Positions 48,101-55,289 of a stretch of 64,000 nucleotides of DNA are shown here, piece after piece. Position numbers and translations under genes: made by a program. The notes under the pieces were generated by a model. That model had not been told where the DNA came from, ran no database searches, and was given only the letters and a program-made list of their open reading frames with translations. How positions within the stretch are numbered: the first letter of the stretch is position 1; every line of letters begins with the position of its first letter. Source of the DNA: Cherax quadricarinatus (lineage: Eukaryota; Arthropoda; Malacostraca; Decapoda; Parastacidae); contig NC_091293.1 in the NCBI RefSeq assembly GCF_038502225.1, forward strand, positions 17,494,286-17,558,285, written 5' to 3'.

Positions 48101-49897
48101 AAAAACTTAAGCTTGTCAATGGACCAGTACAAAACGTATTTTGATTCCAAAAGTCAGAGGAGAAGTTTTAAAGTAGGGGATGAAGTTCTGGTACTTTTGC
48201 CTATAAAGTCAAATAAATTATTAGTAGCATGGAAAGGTCCATATAAAGTATTAAAAATTTGTGGGAAAGTTGACTACCTCATAGAAGTCAAGGGGAAACC
48301 TAAGCTTTATCATATCAACATCCTTAAGAAATATTACCGAAGAAATTCGGTTAACTGCCTTAATAACTTTGACTTAGTTTTTCCACACGAACTTGATAAG
48401 ACAACTGAAGAATGTAAAGTGTGCGTAATTGACACCTCTAACTCAGACTATGATGAAGAACTACATGACTTGGTGACTCTTGACCACTCGGGCGCAACCA
48501 ACATTAATATTAATGAATCCTTGGATGACCATAAGAGACATGAACTACTTCAATGTGTGAGTAACTTTTCAGACGTCTTTACTGATATTCCAGGTGTTAC
48601 CTCCACGGTAGTCCATAAGATTGACTTAGTGACGGACAATCCTATCAAACGAAAATTATACCCAGTTCCAGTTCACCTTAGGGATGCATTTGACCGAGAG
48701 GTAGACAAATTATTAAAACTAAAGATCATTGAACCTTCAGTATCTTCATATTGTTCACCAGTAGTCATGGTTAAGAAGGAGGATAATTCATATAGACTTG
48801 CTATTGACTTCAGAGGCCTTAATGCTATAACTCGGTGGGATGCTGAGCCTATGCCCTTAATAGATAGCGATCTACACAAATTTTATGACTCTTCCTTCTT
48901 TTCAGAGATTGATATTGCACAGGCATATCATCAAGTAATGTTAGATCCTTCTTCTAAGCAGTACACCACTTTTCCTACACACCAAGGACTGATGCAATAT
49001 AGAACTATGCCCTTCGGTTTGGTAACTGCCTGTGCTACCTACGTGAGACTGATGAGAAAGGTCTTGGGTAATATGCCAAATGTTTCAGTTTATTTTGATA
49101 ACATTTACATAATGACATCCACGTGGGGCGAACATATCCAAACATTAACATCAGTTTTGCGTAGGTTACGCTCACATGGCCTCACTGCCAAGCCGAAGAA
49201 ATGCTTCCTTGGGTATAACAAGATTAGATATCTTGGACTGATACTTTCTAATAACACTCTGCAGCCTCTCCCCAGTAAGATCAAAGCTTTATTAGAATTT
49301 AAATTCCCCAAAACCAAGAAGCTCATGCGTAGTTTTCTTGGTTCTGTAAATTTTTATGCACGGTTTATCCCGAACCTTACTGATCTTACAGGCATCTTAT
49401 CCGACTTCCTTAAAAAGTCTGTGAAGGAACCTCTTGAACTTTCCGACATAGCTCGGGAAAAGTTTAATGAGATTAAAAGTATCTTTTCGAAAGACCCTAT
49501 ACTTAAGATTCCAGATATTAATAAAACATTTTGTTTAAGAACTGATGCCTCCAATACTGGCTTAGGTGCGGTGTTACTACAATACCATGATGGTACTCCC
49601 TTCCCTGTATGCTTCCTAAGCCGGAAACTCCTTCCCGCAGAAACGAGATACTCCACCATAGAAAAGGAATGTTTAGCCCTTGTGTGGGGTATCTCCAAAC
49701 TTAAATTTTATTTGCTGGGAAAAGAATTCATTTTAGAAACGGACCACAAACCTTTGATATACCTAGAAACTTTTAAGGGAACCAACAGTCGCCTCTTGAG
49801 GTGGACATTGGCACTCCAGGCTTTTAAGTTCCATATTGTGTATATCAATGGTTCATCCAATTATTTCTCTGACTGGTTAAGTCGTGACAGTCAGTAG
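45179..49897 (+). CDS. Gag-Pol polyprotein: Gag, protease, integrase, RT, RNase H
   Basis: One 1572-codon frame encodes all retrotransposon functions. Residues about 28-200 are a charged Glu/Arg/Lys coiled coil with heptad-like ERERIEREEK repeats. About 205-390 resemble a capsid domain. A CCHC knuckle starts at 414 (CHLCGVKGHKRPDC), and the protease DTG is at 464-466. The integrase has an HHCC zinc site (His721, His724, CRSC near 748-751), then Asp783, Asp843 and Glu879 (D,D35E spacing) and a GPY motif near 1019. RT has motif A Asp1245 (EIDIAQAYHQV) and motif C reading YFDN at 1305-1308, where YFDD is expected, so Asn replaces a metal-binding Asp. RNase H starts with TDASNTGLG (Asp1456) and TIEKECLALVW. 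There are no frameshifts, yet polymerase activity should be lost. Protein boundaries are inferred. Confidence 0.93.
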   Translation: MEEYQFWMNAGSKLGITGKNLESFISAKIQERLERERIEREERQLEREREEEKERERIEREEKKERERIEREEKKEKENLERQEKKERERIEREIQERQLEREREDKKERDRLDREERAREREEQAKIREEQAKIREELAKIRELEERAKDREVEEKAREREEKARELELIEREKDRELEKSRLELENKKLTLTQQQLEEGVMEQRAVSAHIPTPNLPPFTEGEDITSYIIRFENTATLCEWPADTWATRLGMLFSGTALNIYATLSQDIICNYNLLKKAILKAYQKTTNSYRKDFRYATLQPGQNFQQLQVTLFRLFDFWIESSGIDHSYESLRDFMVADQFLTALPHQIRTFIRERNLIKAEEVAEAADLYAEAHNSYKDLKGSNPKGKGSSDLKKSKPLMESKITSFIPVCHLCGVKGHKRPDCPSKKVQKVGRCFKDCNDQAPFCSGTVNGLNVSTILRDTGCTCIVISDKLFPNLKETHSSAILSDYLGRTDTFPTIRCYIRSKWFTGWSEAVLAPITSCSVLIGNVKGAILPSEVDLSSPKVDISFSDPLPVESEKPLESSDETMSRDIHVGLKTSDATLESEVVGSPVHLLDESEDITSDTINVLTRAQTKAQASPTVHPLIFPDFKPLDISKDSFVNLQRNCPSLQNCHNAAKQNQVIQRKNFSYKFEYIKGILYKSVFKLNSDEIDYSILVVPSQCRETVLKMAHDLPVAGHFSHRKTLNKIRETYFWPKMSSDVTTYCRSCKVCQLSSSRGTRRVPMVKMPIFTVPFERVAIDIVGPLSPLSSGGHRYILTLVDYASSFPEAIPLKTITTTEVAEALLSIFSRVGIPREILSDRGTQFTSDLMQHLYQLLGVKPLFTTPYHPSCNGRIERQHSILKSILRKLCSLKPKEWHRYLPCALFAMREVPSDSLGFSPFELLYGRQARGPLSILHDLWTNEEVNAEVQSSYQFLLDLRSKLEETSDIVSKNLSLSMDQYKTYFDSKSQRRSFKVGDEVLVLLPIKSNKLLVAWKGPYKVLKICGKVDYLIEVKGKPKLYHINILKKYYRRNSVNCLNNFDLVFPHELDKTTEECKVCVIDTSNSDYDEELHDLVTLDHSGATNININESLDDHKRHELLQCVSNFSDVFTDIPGVTSTVVHKIDLVTDNPIKRKLYPVPVHLRDAFDREVDKLLKLKIIEPSVSSYCSPVVMVKKEDNSYRLAIDFRGLNAITRWDAEPMPLIDSDLHKFYDSSFFSEIDIAQAYHQVMLDPSSKQYTTFPTHQGLMQYRTMPFGLVTACATYVRLMRKVLGNMPNVSVYFDNIYIMTSTWGEHIQTLTSVLRRLRSHGLTAKPKKCFLGYNKIRYLGLILSNNTLQPLPSKIKALLEFKFPKTKKLMRSFLGSVNFYARFIPNLTDLTGILSDFLKKSVKEPLELSDIAREKFNEIKSIFSKDPILKIPDINKTFCLRTDASNTGLGAVLLQYHDGTPFPVCFLSRKLLPAETRYSTIEKECLALVWGISKLKFYLLGKEFILETDHKPLIYLETFKGTNSRLLRWTLALQAFKFHIVYINGSSNYFSDWLSRDSQ

Positions 49898-49982
49898 AAG
49901 ATTTGTTGCCTTACGCGACTTCCACATGTTAGAACTTCTTCCTCGCCTATTCTTCTTATACTCCTTGACTATAAGTCTTGGT

Positions 49983-49991
49983 AAGGGGGAG
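49983..49991 (+). promoter_or_regulatory. Polypurine tract
   Basis: AAGGGGGAG directly abuts the 3' LTR start TGTGAGGG at 49992, as expected for the plus-strand primer in LTR reverse transcription. Confidence 0.8.
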
Positions 49992-51072
49992 TGTGAGGGA
50001 AAAGTTCAATAGATAGGAGTAGCGAGGAAGTATATAGTAACAATAGTTTCATTGCCGGCTACTTGTTAGGGTAGGGTAAGTCAAGCTCCCGCTATTCCCG
50101 CCTTTTTTCCCCCTCCCCGAAAGTGATAGTTTAATTGCCGGCTACTTGTTAAGGTAGGGTAAGTCAAGCTCCCACTATTCCCGCCTTTTTCCCTCACCCC
50201 GAAAGTGATAGTTTGACTGCTGGCTGCTTGTTAAGGTAGGGTCAGTCTAGCTCCCGCTATCCCTTCCCCTCCTCCTTCCCCCATCCCCGAAAGGTGACGT
50301 GTGGGGCTTTGGTCCAAACAGTAATCACTAGACTCACAGCTCCCAGTACTACTGTAAGTACATGCCTGCTTTGTATTCTAGTGGATTTATGGGTTGAAAG
50401 CTTCACTTTTGACCAATAATAAACTTAGTCTTCTCAGCCTTGCTCTATGTTGACTGTTGTAATAATCACCACATCTTTTAGGTATTGTACTTATCATGGA
50501 GAGTGATTATTTAAGCAGTGGGTAACCTGTCTATCTTTTCAGCTTGGATGACAGAGAGGGTCACCTGTCAATCAACGAGAAGAACTGGTGGAGATGGACT
50601 AACGTCCTGAGACTTCCCCTTTTTGGATTTAATTACCTGTGCACCTGTATGAAATTGCAGGACGTAACCCCTCATCATTGCAGCGGTAAAGAACCTGCTT
50701 TCCTGTCATCGGGATATAATACTCAAGGCTATACTGTGAAGAACTAGCCAGTGGGTCGTAACCAACACCTGCGACCCCCCCCCCCCATCATCAGCAACGG
50801 CTACGATTTCAACAACACAGTGTCACCAACACCAGACACCCCTATATATATTAGCGTTGAATTCAGTTATCATTTATATTTTTCATTTTTCATTTTCTTT
50901 AATGTAGGATTAATATTTCATATTTAAGTGTTTTATATTTTATATTTTCTATATAATAAAGTGTTTATGTTTGTCTGTTATTATTTCTTTTTCTATTCAT
51001 TAATTTTCCTGAGGAGGAGCCAGCCTTGGTAATACTGTCTGAAGTTATTACAGGGCTGAGTAAGCCTTCACA
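49992..51072 (+). repeat. 3' LTR of the Gmr1-like element
   Basis: A 1081-bp copy of the 5' LTR with the same ends, TATA-like stretch and AATAAA (50955-50960). It carries three internal tandem units (starting near 50053, 50130 and 50218) against two in the 5' LTR. Outside that copy-number change the LTRs differ by only a handful of substitutions, which suggests a young insertion. Confidence 0.9.
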
Positions 51073-51236
51073 GAAGATGAGGTCCAGTGTATTCTCCAGT
51101 CTATTAGGCTCTATTATTTGCTGGTTTAAGTTGAATTTTGTGCAGAGATTTAAAAGCTCATGTGTGTGTGGGTTATCGTCTGAGCTGCCTCCTGATGTTA
51201 TCACTGCAACAACATTATTTGCTATATTCCTCCATT
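51073..51236 (-). pseudogene. LINE endonuclease fragment (probably LINE-B)
   Basis: The minus-strand frame, which starts inside the unique flank and reads into the LTR, contains SGGSSDDNPHTHELLNLC and LNQQIIEPNRLENTLDLIF. This is the C-terminal half of an APE-type endonuclease just before its SDH motif. It is likely the upstream part of LINE-B copy 1. If so, the stretch between here and the RT part at 43617 has been lost at the LTR insertion site. Confidence 0.7.
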
Positions 51237-51262
51237 TTAGGTTAGGTTAGGTTAGGTTAGGT
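51237..51262 (+). repeat. Interstitial (TTAGG)5 run
   Basis: Five perfect TTAGG units. TTAGG is the ancestral arthropod telomere motif. Here it sits between two LINE fragments, so it is either a microsatellite tail of one of them or a trace of an end-joining event. Confidence 0.85.
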
Positions 51263-51968
51263 ATTTAGGACATGTATTTATCCAACCTATTTTTAAAACT
51301 ACACGACGTCTTAGCTTCTAGGTCGGTACTCGGGAGTTTGTTCCACTCATCCACAACCCTATTGCCAAACCAGTGCTTTCCATATCCTTCCTGAATCTGA
51401 ATTTTTCCCGTTTAAAAACATTGATGCGAGTCCTGTCTATGTTAAATATTTTTAGCACGTTATTTACATCCTCTTTATTAATTCCTGGTTTCCATTTATA
51501 CACCTCAATCATATCCCCCCTAATTCTATGCCTTTCTAGAGAGTGCAGATTCAGGGCCCTCAGTCTATCCTCATAGGGAAGATTTCTGATACATGGGATC
51601 AACTTTGTCATCCTCCTTTGTACGTTTTCCAGAGCATTTATATCCATTCTGTAATACGGGGACCAGAACTGTGCAGCATAATCTAAATGAGGCCTAACCA
51701 AGGATATATAGAGCTGAAGAACAGCCTATTATTTATACTTGTTGATATGAAGCCAACTTTTCTGTTAGTTTTATTGTGAACACTTATGCACTGTTGTCTT
51801 GGTCTCAGATTACTGCTAACCAGAACTCCTAAATCCTTTTTGCAAACAGTAATATTAAGATCTGCATTATTTAGTTTATATGTGGCATGGTTATTGTCCT
51901 GTCCAACATTTAGAACTTTGCATTTGTCTATATTAAACTGATTCTGCCACTTCTCTGACCATTTGGAT
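51263..51968 (-). mobile_element. LINE-C copy 1 (truncated CR1/L2-like LINE)
   Basis: A minus-strand RT C-terminal piece homologous to 63309-64000. The best frame (51318-51701) reads RPHLDYAAQFWSPYYRMD, LENVQRRMTKLIP, LNLHSLERHRIRGDMIEVYK. A 10-bp deletion near 51718 relative to copy 2 and another shift near 51380 break the protein. The upstream part (51719-51968) still shows the family signature on the minus strand (CKKDLGVLVSSNLRPRQQ). It lacks the 3' tail present in copy 2 and is 5'-truncated. Confidence 0.85.
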
Positions 51969-52853
51969 TCTCAGTGACAGACATAGTGTATACCTGTCGC
52001 TGTGTTGCCGTGTTCTTTCGTGTTTTTCACGGTCTCTTGCGTGCTTGAACTTTAAACTGTGCCAGTGAACTTATAAGATATATCCCTCCAGCACTTGGAA
52101 CTAATCTAGCAAAAAATAATATCTACTGAGTCGAAAAAGGAGAATCAGTGTACAATAACAAGGCAGAGCCATACTCTCAGAGGGGAAATTTAGGCCTAGC
52201 GTGCCGGTGAAAATAATATTAGAACTTTTTTGTCAGAGGAAAGACAGTCTCCCTGATAATAATATGTTACACATAGTGTTGTAGTGTGTACCACAGTGGT
52301 ACCCTAGTATATGGATAATAAATGATAAAGTAAAATTTAAAACTGAAGTGTTAAGCCTAAAGAGGCAGGTTCATGTTGTAAGCAGTTGCCAGCAATCGTC
52401 AGAACCCTCCCACGCAGGTCTGCTAATGTACCTGACTTATAATTAGTGATTCCAGGGAGTAAAATATTCCTGTTGAAATACGAAGAGACGCAAAACCTCG
52501 AGGAAATACGAAAAGTGTACAGTTTTGTAGGAATATGATAAACAGTGCATAATAGTTAGTACTTATTGTGATGGAGTGACGTATACAGTGTGTGGTAACC
52601 TGTAGTTATCAGCGGTAGCAATATACACTACGAAAATCATTATTCCTCTAGTAATCGTCATCTACAGAAGCCACCGGCGCCCAGACACGCAAGTTATACT
52701 TTCTGTATCAAACTGAACACATATTACTCTGTTTAATATTTTTCCAGTAGTCCCTTTCACGAGCTAGTCCAAAATCACCCAGTGAGCCTAATCTAGATTT
52801 GCCTGGCTTCATCCAATAACAGGATTCAAATGAATTCATTGATAACAAGGTAC
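51969..52853. other. Unassigned stretch before the BEL element
   Basis: No gene or domain is recognisable in 885 bp, and stops occur in every frame. Its start (CAGTGACAGACATAGTG) and general composition could be a LINE 5' UTR, but I cannot support that from the sequence alone. Confidence 0.4.
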
Positions 52854-52923
52854 TGTGGAAACTTATTCGGTCCTAAAAAGTTCCACAGGGCAGATACGTA
52901 GTACGAAGATCCCAACATGTCAC
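52854..52923 (+). repeat. BEL 5' LTR, first 70 bp before the LINE-B insertion
   Basis: Matches 60396-60465 with a few substitutions and stops at CATGTCAC, where LINE-B copy 2 begins. The uninterrupted sequence at 60458-60475 gives the empty site. Confidence 0.85.
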
Positions 52924-55256
52924 AGATAATTGAGGTTCAGACATGTATGCGTGGAGCCCCAGACCGACAAAATGAGACTAGTCACGAGGGAGCATTCACC
53001 AAATTCAACTTCAATAACAAAAACATAAAGTGGGACCAAGTAAACCAAGTCCTAACCGATATAAGCTGGGAAGATATACTAAGCAACACAGACCCAAACT
53101 TATGCCTAGAACAGATTAACTCGGTGGCACTCGATGTATGCACAAGGCTTATTCCTCTAAGAAAAAGGAGGAGTAGATGTAAAATAGAAAGAGACAGGCG
53201 CTCCCTTTACAGGCGACGGAAAAGAATAACAGAGCGGCTAAAAGAGGTCAATATATCTGAAATGCGCAGGGAGACACTGGTCAGAGAAATAGCAAGCATC
53301 GAACTTAAGCTAAAAGAATCCTTTAGGAGTCAGGAATCGCGGGAAGAACTAAAAGCCATAAATGAAATCGAAAGAAACCCAAAGTATTTCTTCTCCTATG
53401 CCAAATCAAAATCGAGAACAACGTCCAGTATTGGGCCCCTACTTAAACAAGATGGGTCCTACACAGATGACAACAAGGAAATGAGTGAGCTACTCAAGTC
53501 CCAATATGACTCAGCTTTTAGCAAGCCGCTAACCAGACTGAGAGTCGAAGATCAAAATGAATTTTTTATGAGAGAGCCACAAAATTTGATTAACACAAGC
53601 CTATCCGATGTTATCCTGACGCCAAATGACTTCGAACAGGCGATAAATGACATGCCCATGCACTCTGCCCCAGGGCCAGACTCATGGAACTCTGTGTTCA
53701 TCAAGAACTGCAAGAAGCCCCTATCACGAGCCTTTTCCATCCTATGGAGAGGGAGCATGGACACGGGGGTCGTCCCTCAGTTACTAAAAACAACAGACAT
53801 AGCCCCACTCCACAAAGGGGGCAGTAAAGCAACAGCAAAGAACTACAGACCAATAGCACTAACATCCCATATCATAAAAATCTTTGAAAGGGTCCTAAGA
53901 AGCAAGATCACCACCCATCTAGAAACCCATCAGTTACACAACCCAGGGCAACATGGGTTTAGAACAGGTCGCTCCTGTCTGTCTCAACTACTGGATCACT
54001 ACGACAAGGTCCTAAATGCACTAGAAGACAAAAAGAATGCAGATGTAATATATACAGACTTTGCAAAAGCCTTCGACAAGTGTGACCATGGCGTAATAGC
54101 GCACAAAATGCGCGCTAAAGGAATAACAGGAAAAGTCGGTCGATGGATCTATAATTTCCTCACTAACAGAACACAGAGAGTAGTCGTCAACAGAGTAAAG
54201 TCCGAGGCAGCTACGGTGAAAAGCTCTGTTCCACAAGGCACAGTACTAGCTCCCATCTTGTTCCTCATCCTCATATCCGACATAGACAAGGATGTCAGCC
54301 ACAGCACCGTGTCTTCCTTTGCAGATGACACCCGAATCTGCATGACAGTGTCTTCCATTGCAGACACTGCAAGGCTCCAGGCGGACATCAACCAAATCTT
54401 TCAGTGGGCTGCAGAAAACAATATGAAGTTCAACGATGAGAAATTTCAATTACTCAGATATGGTAAACATGAGGAAATTAAATCTTCATCAGAGTACAAA
54501 ACAAATTCTGGCCACAAAATAGAGCGAAACACCAACGTCAAAGACCTGGGAGTGATTATGTCGGAGGATCTCACCTTCAAGGACCATAACATTGTATCAA
54601 TCGCATCTGCTAGAAAAATGACAGGATGGATAATGAGAACCTTCAAAACTAGGGAGGCCAAGCCCATGATGACACTCTTCAAGTCACTTGTTCTATCTAG
54701 GCTGGAATATTGCTGCACTCTAACAGCACCTTTCAAGGCAGGTGAAATTGCCGACCTAGAAAATGTACAGAGAACTTTCACGGCGCGCATAACGGAGATA
54801 AAACACCTCAATTACTGGGAGCGCTTGAGGTTTCTAAACCTGTATTCCCTGGAACGCAGGAGGGAGAGATACATGATTATATACACCTGGAAAATCCTAG
54901 AGGGACTAGTACCGAACTTGCACACGAAAATCACTCACTACGAAAGCAAAAGACTTGGCAGACGATGCACCATCCCCCCAATGAAAAGCAGGGGTGTCAC
55001 TAGCACGTTAAGAGACCATACAATAAGTGTCAGGGGCCCGAGACTGTTCAACTGCCTCCCAGCACACATAAGGGGGATTACCAACAGACCCCTGGCAGTC
55101 TTCAAGCTGGCACTGGACAAGCACCTAAAGTCAGTTCCTGATCAGCCGGGCTGTGGCTCGTACGTTGGTTTGCGTGCAGCCAGCAGCAACAGCCTGGTTG
55201 ATCAGGCGCTGATCCACCAGGAGGCCTGGTCACAGACCGGGCCGCGGGGGCGTTGA
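52917..55256 (+). CDS. LINE-B reverse transcriptase, open 779-codon frame without endonuclease
   Basis: This plus-strand frame encodes the RT of a CR1/Jockey-group LINE: RT linker, NYRPIALTS, motif A (YTDFAKAFDKCDH, about residue 378), motif B (SSVPQGTVLAPILF, about 436-449), motif C (SFADDTRI, about 467-474) and a C-terminal region ending in RPLAVFKLALDKHLK. The catalytic Asp residues are intact and there is no stop. The endonuclease is missing because the insertion is 5'-truncated. The first two codons, ATG TCA, belong to the BEL LTR, so the start codon is borrowed from the host element and is probably coincidental. Enzyme activity on its own is possible but mobility is not. The last 35 codons lie in GC-rich hairpins. 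Confidence 0.88.
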   Translation: MSQIIEVQTCMRGAPDRQNETSHEGAFTKFNFNNKNIKWDQVNQVLTDISWEDILSNTDPNLCLEQINSVALDVCTRLIPLRKRRSRCKIERDRRSLYRRRKRITERLKEVNISEMRRETLVREIASIELKLKESFRSQESREELKAINEIERNPKYFFSYAKSKSRTTSSIGPLLKQDGSYTDDNKEMSELLKSQYDSAFSKPLTRLRVEDQNEFFMREPQNLINTSLSDVILTPNDFEQAINDMPMHSAPGPDSWNSVFIKNCKKPLSRAFSILWRGSMDTGVVPQLLKTTDIAPLHKGGSKATAKNYRPIALTSHIIKIFERVLRSKITTHLETHQLHNPGQHGFRTGRSCLSQLLDHYDKVLNALEDKKNADVIYTDFAKAFDKCDHGVIAHKMRAKGITGKVGRWIYNFLTNRTQRVVVNRVKSEAATVKSSVPQGTVLAPILFLILISDIDKDVSHSTVSSFADDTRICMTVSSIADTARLQADINQIFQWAAENNMKFNDEKFQLLRYGKHEEIKSSSEYKTNSGHKIERNTNVKDLGVIMSEDLTFKDHNIVSIASARKMTGWIMRTFKTREAKPMMTLFKSLVLSRLEYCCTLTAPFKAGEIADLENVQRTFTARITEIKHLNYWERLRFLNLYSLERRRERYMIIYTWKILEGLVPNLHTKITHYESKRLGRRCTIPPMKSRGVTSTLRDHTISVRGPRLFNCLPAHIRGITNRPLAVFKLALDKHLKSVPDQPGCGSYVGLRAASSNSLVDQALIHQEAWSQTGPRGR

Positions 55257-55289
55257 CCCCCGAAACTCTCTCCAGGTAAACTCCAGGTA
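52924..55289 (+). mobile_element. LINE-B copy 2 inserted in the BEL 5' LTR
   Basis: A 2.37-kb 5'-truncated LINE between LTR positions that are contiguous at 60465/60466 in the 3' LTR. No clear target duplication is seen, and one G of the target appears lost. The 3' end is CTCTCCAGGTAAACTCCAGGTA. Confidence 0.88.
55193..55243 (+). other. Paired GC-rich hairpins at the LINE-B 3' end
   Basis: Hairpin 1 (55193-55221) pairs CCTGGTTGATCAG with CTGATCCACCAGG around a 3-base loop. Hairpin 2 (55223-55243) pairs GGCCTGGTC with GACCGGGCC around ACA. Both recur in LINE-B copy 1 and in the fragment at 55672-55794. They overlap the last RT codons and may be the RNA structure the RT recognises for target-primed synthesis. 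Confidence 0.65.

Larger units (their letters stand above)
43618..51072 (+). mobile_element. Gmr1-like Ty3/gypsy LTR retrotransposon with integrase before RT
   Basis: A complete 7.45-kb element with LTRs at 43618-44611 and 49992-51072, both beginning TGTGAGGG and ending in ACA. Between them is a 567-bp leader, one uninterrupted gag-pol frame (45179-49897) and a purine tract next to the 3' LTR. Pol order is protease, integrase, RT, RNase H. This is the Ty1/copia order, but the integrase has a GPY-type C-terminal module and the RT and RNase H read like Ty3/gypsy. That combination is known for Gmr1-like elements, first described in deuterostomes. The flanking five bases do not match (ACGGA against GAAGA), and about 0.9 kb of the host LINE is missing, so insertion was followed or accompanied by a rearrangement. 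Confidence 0.9.
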
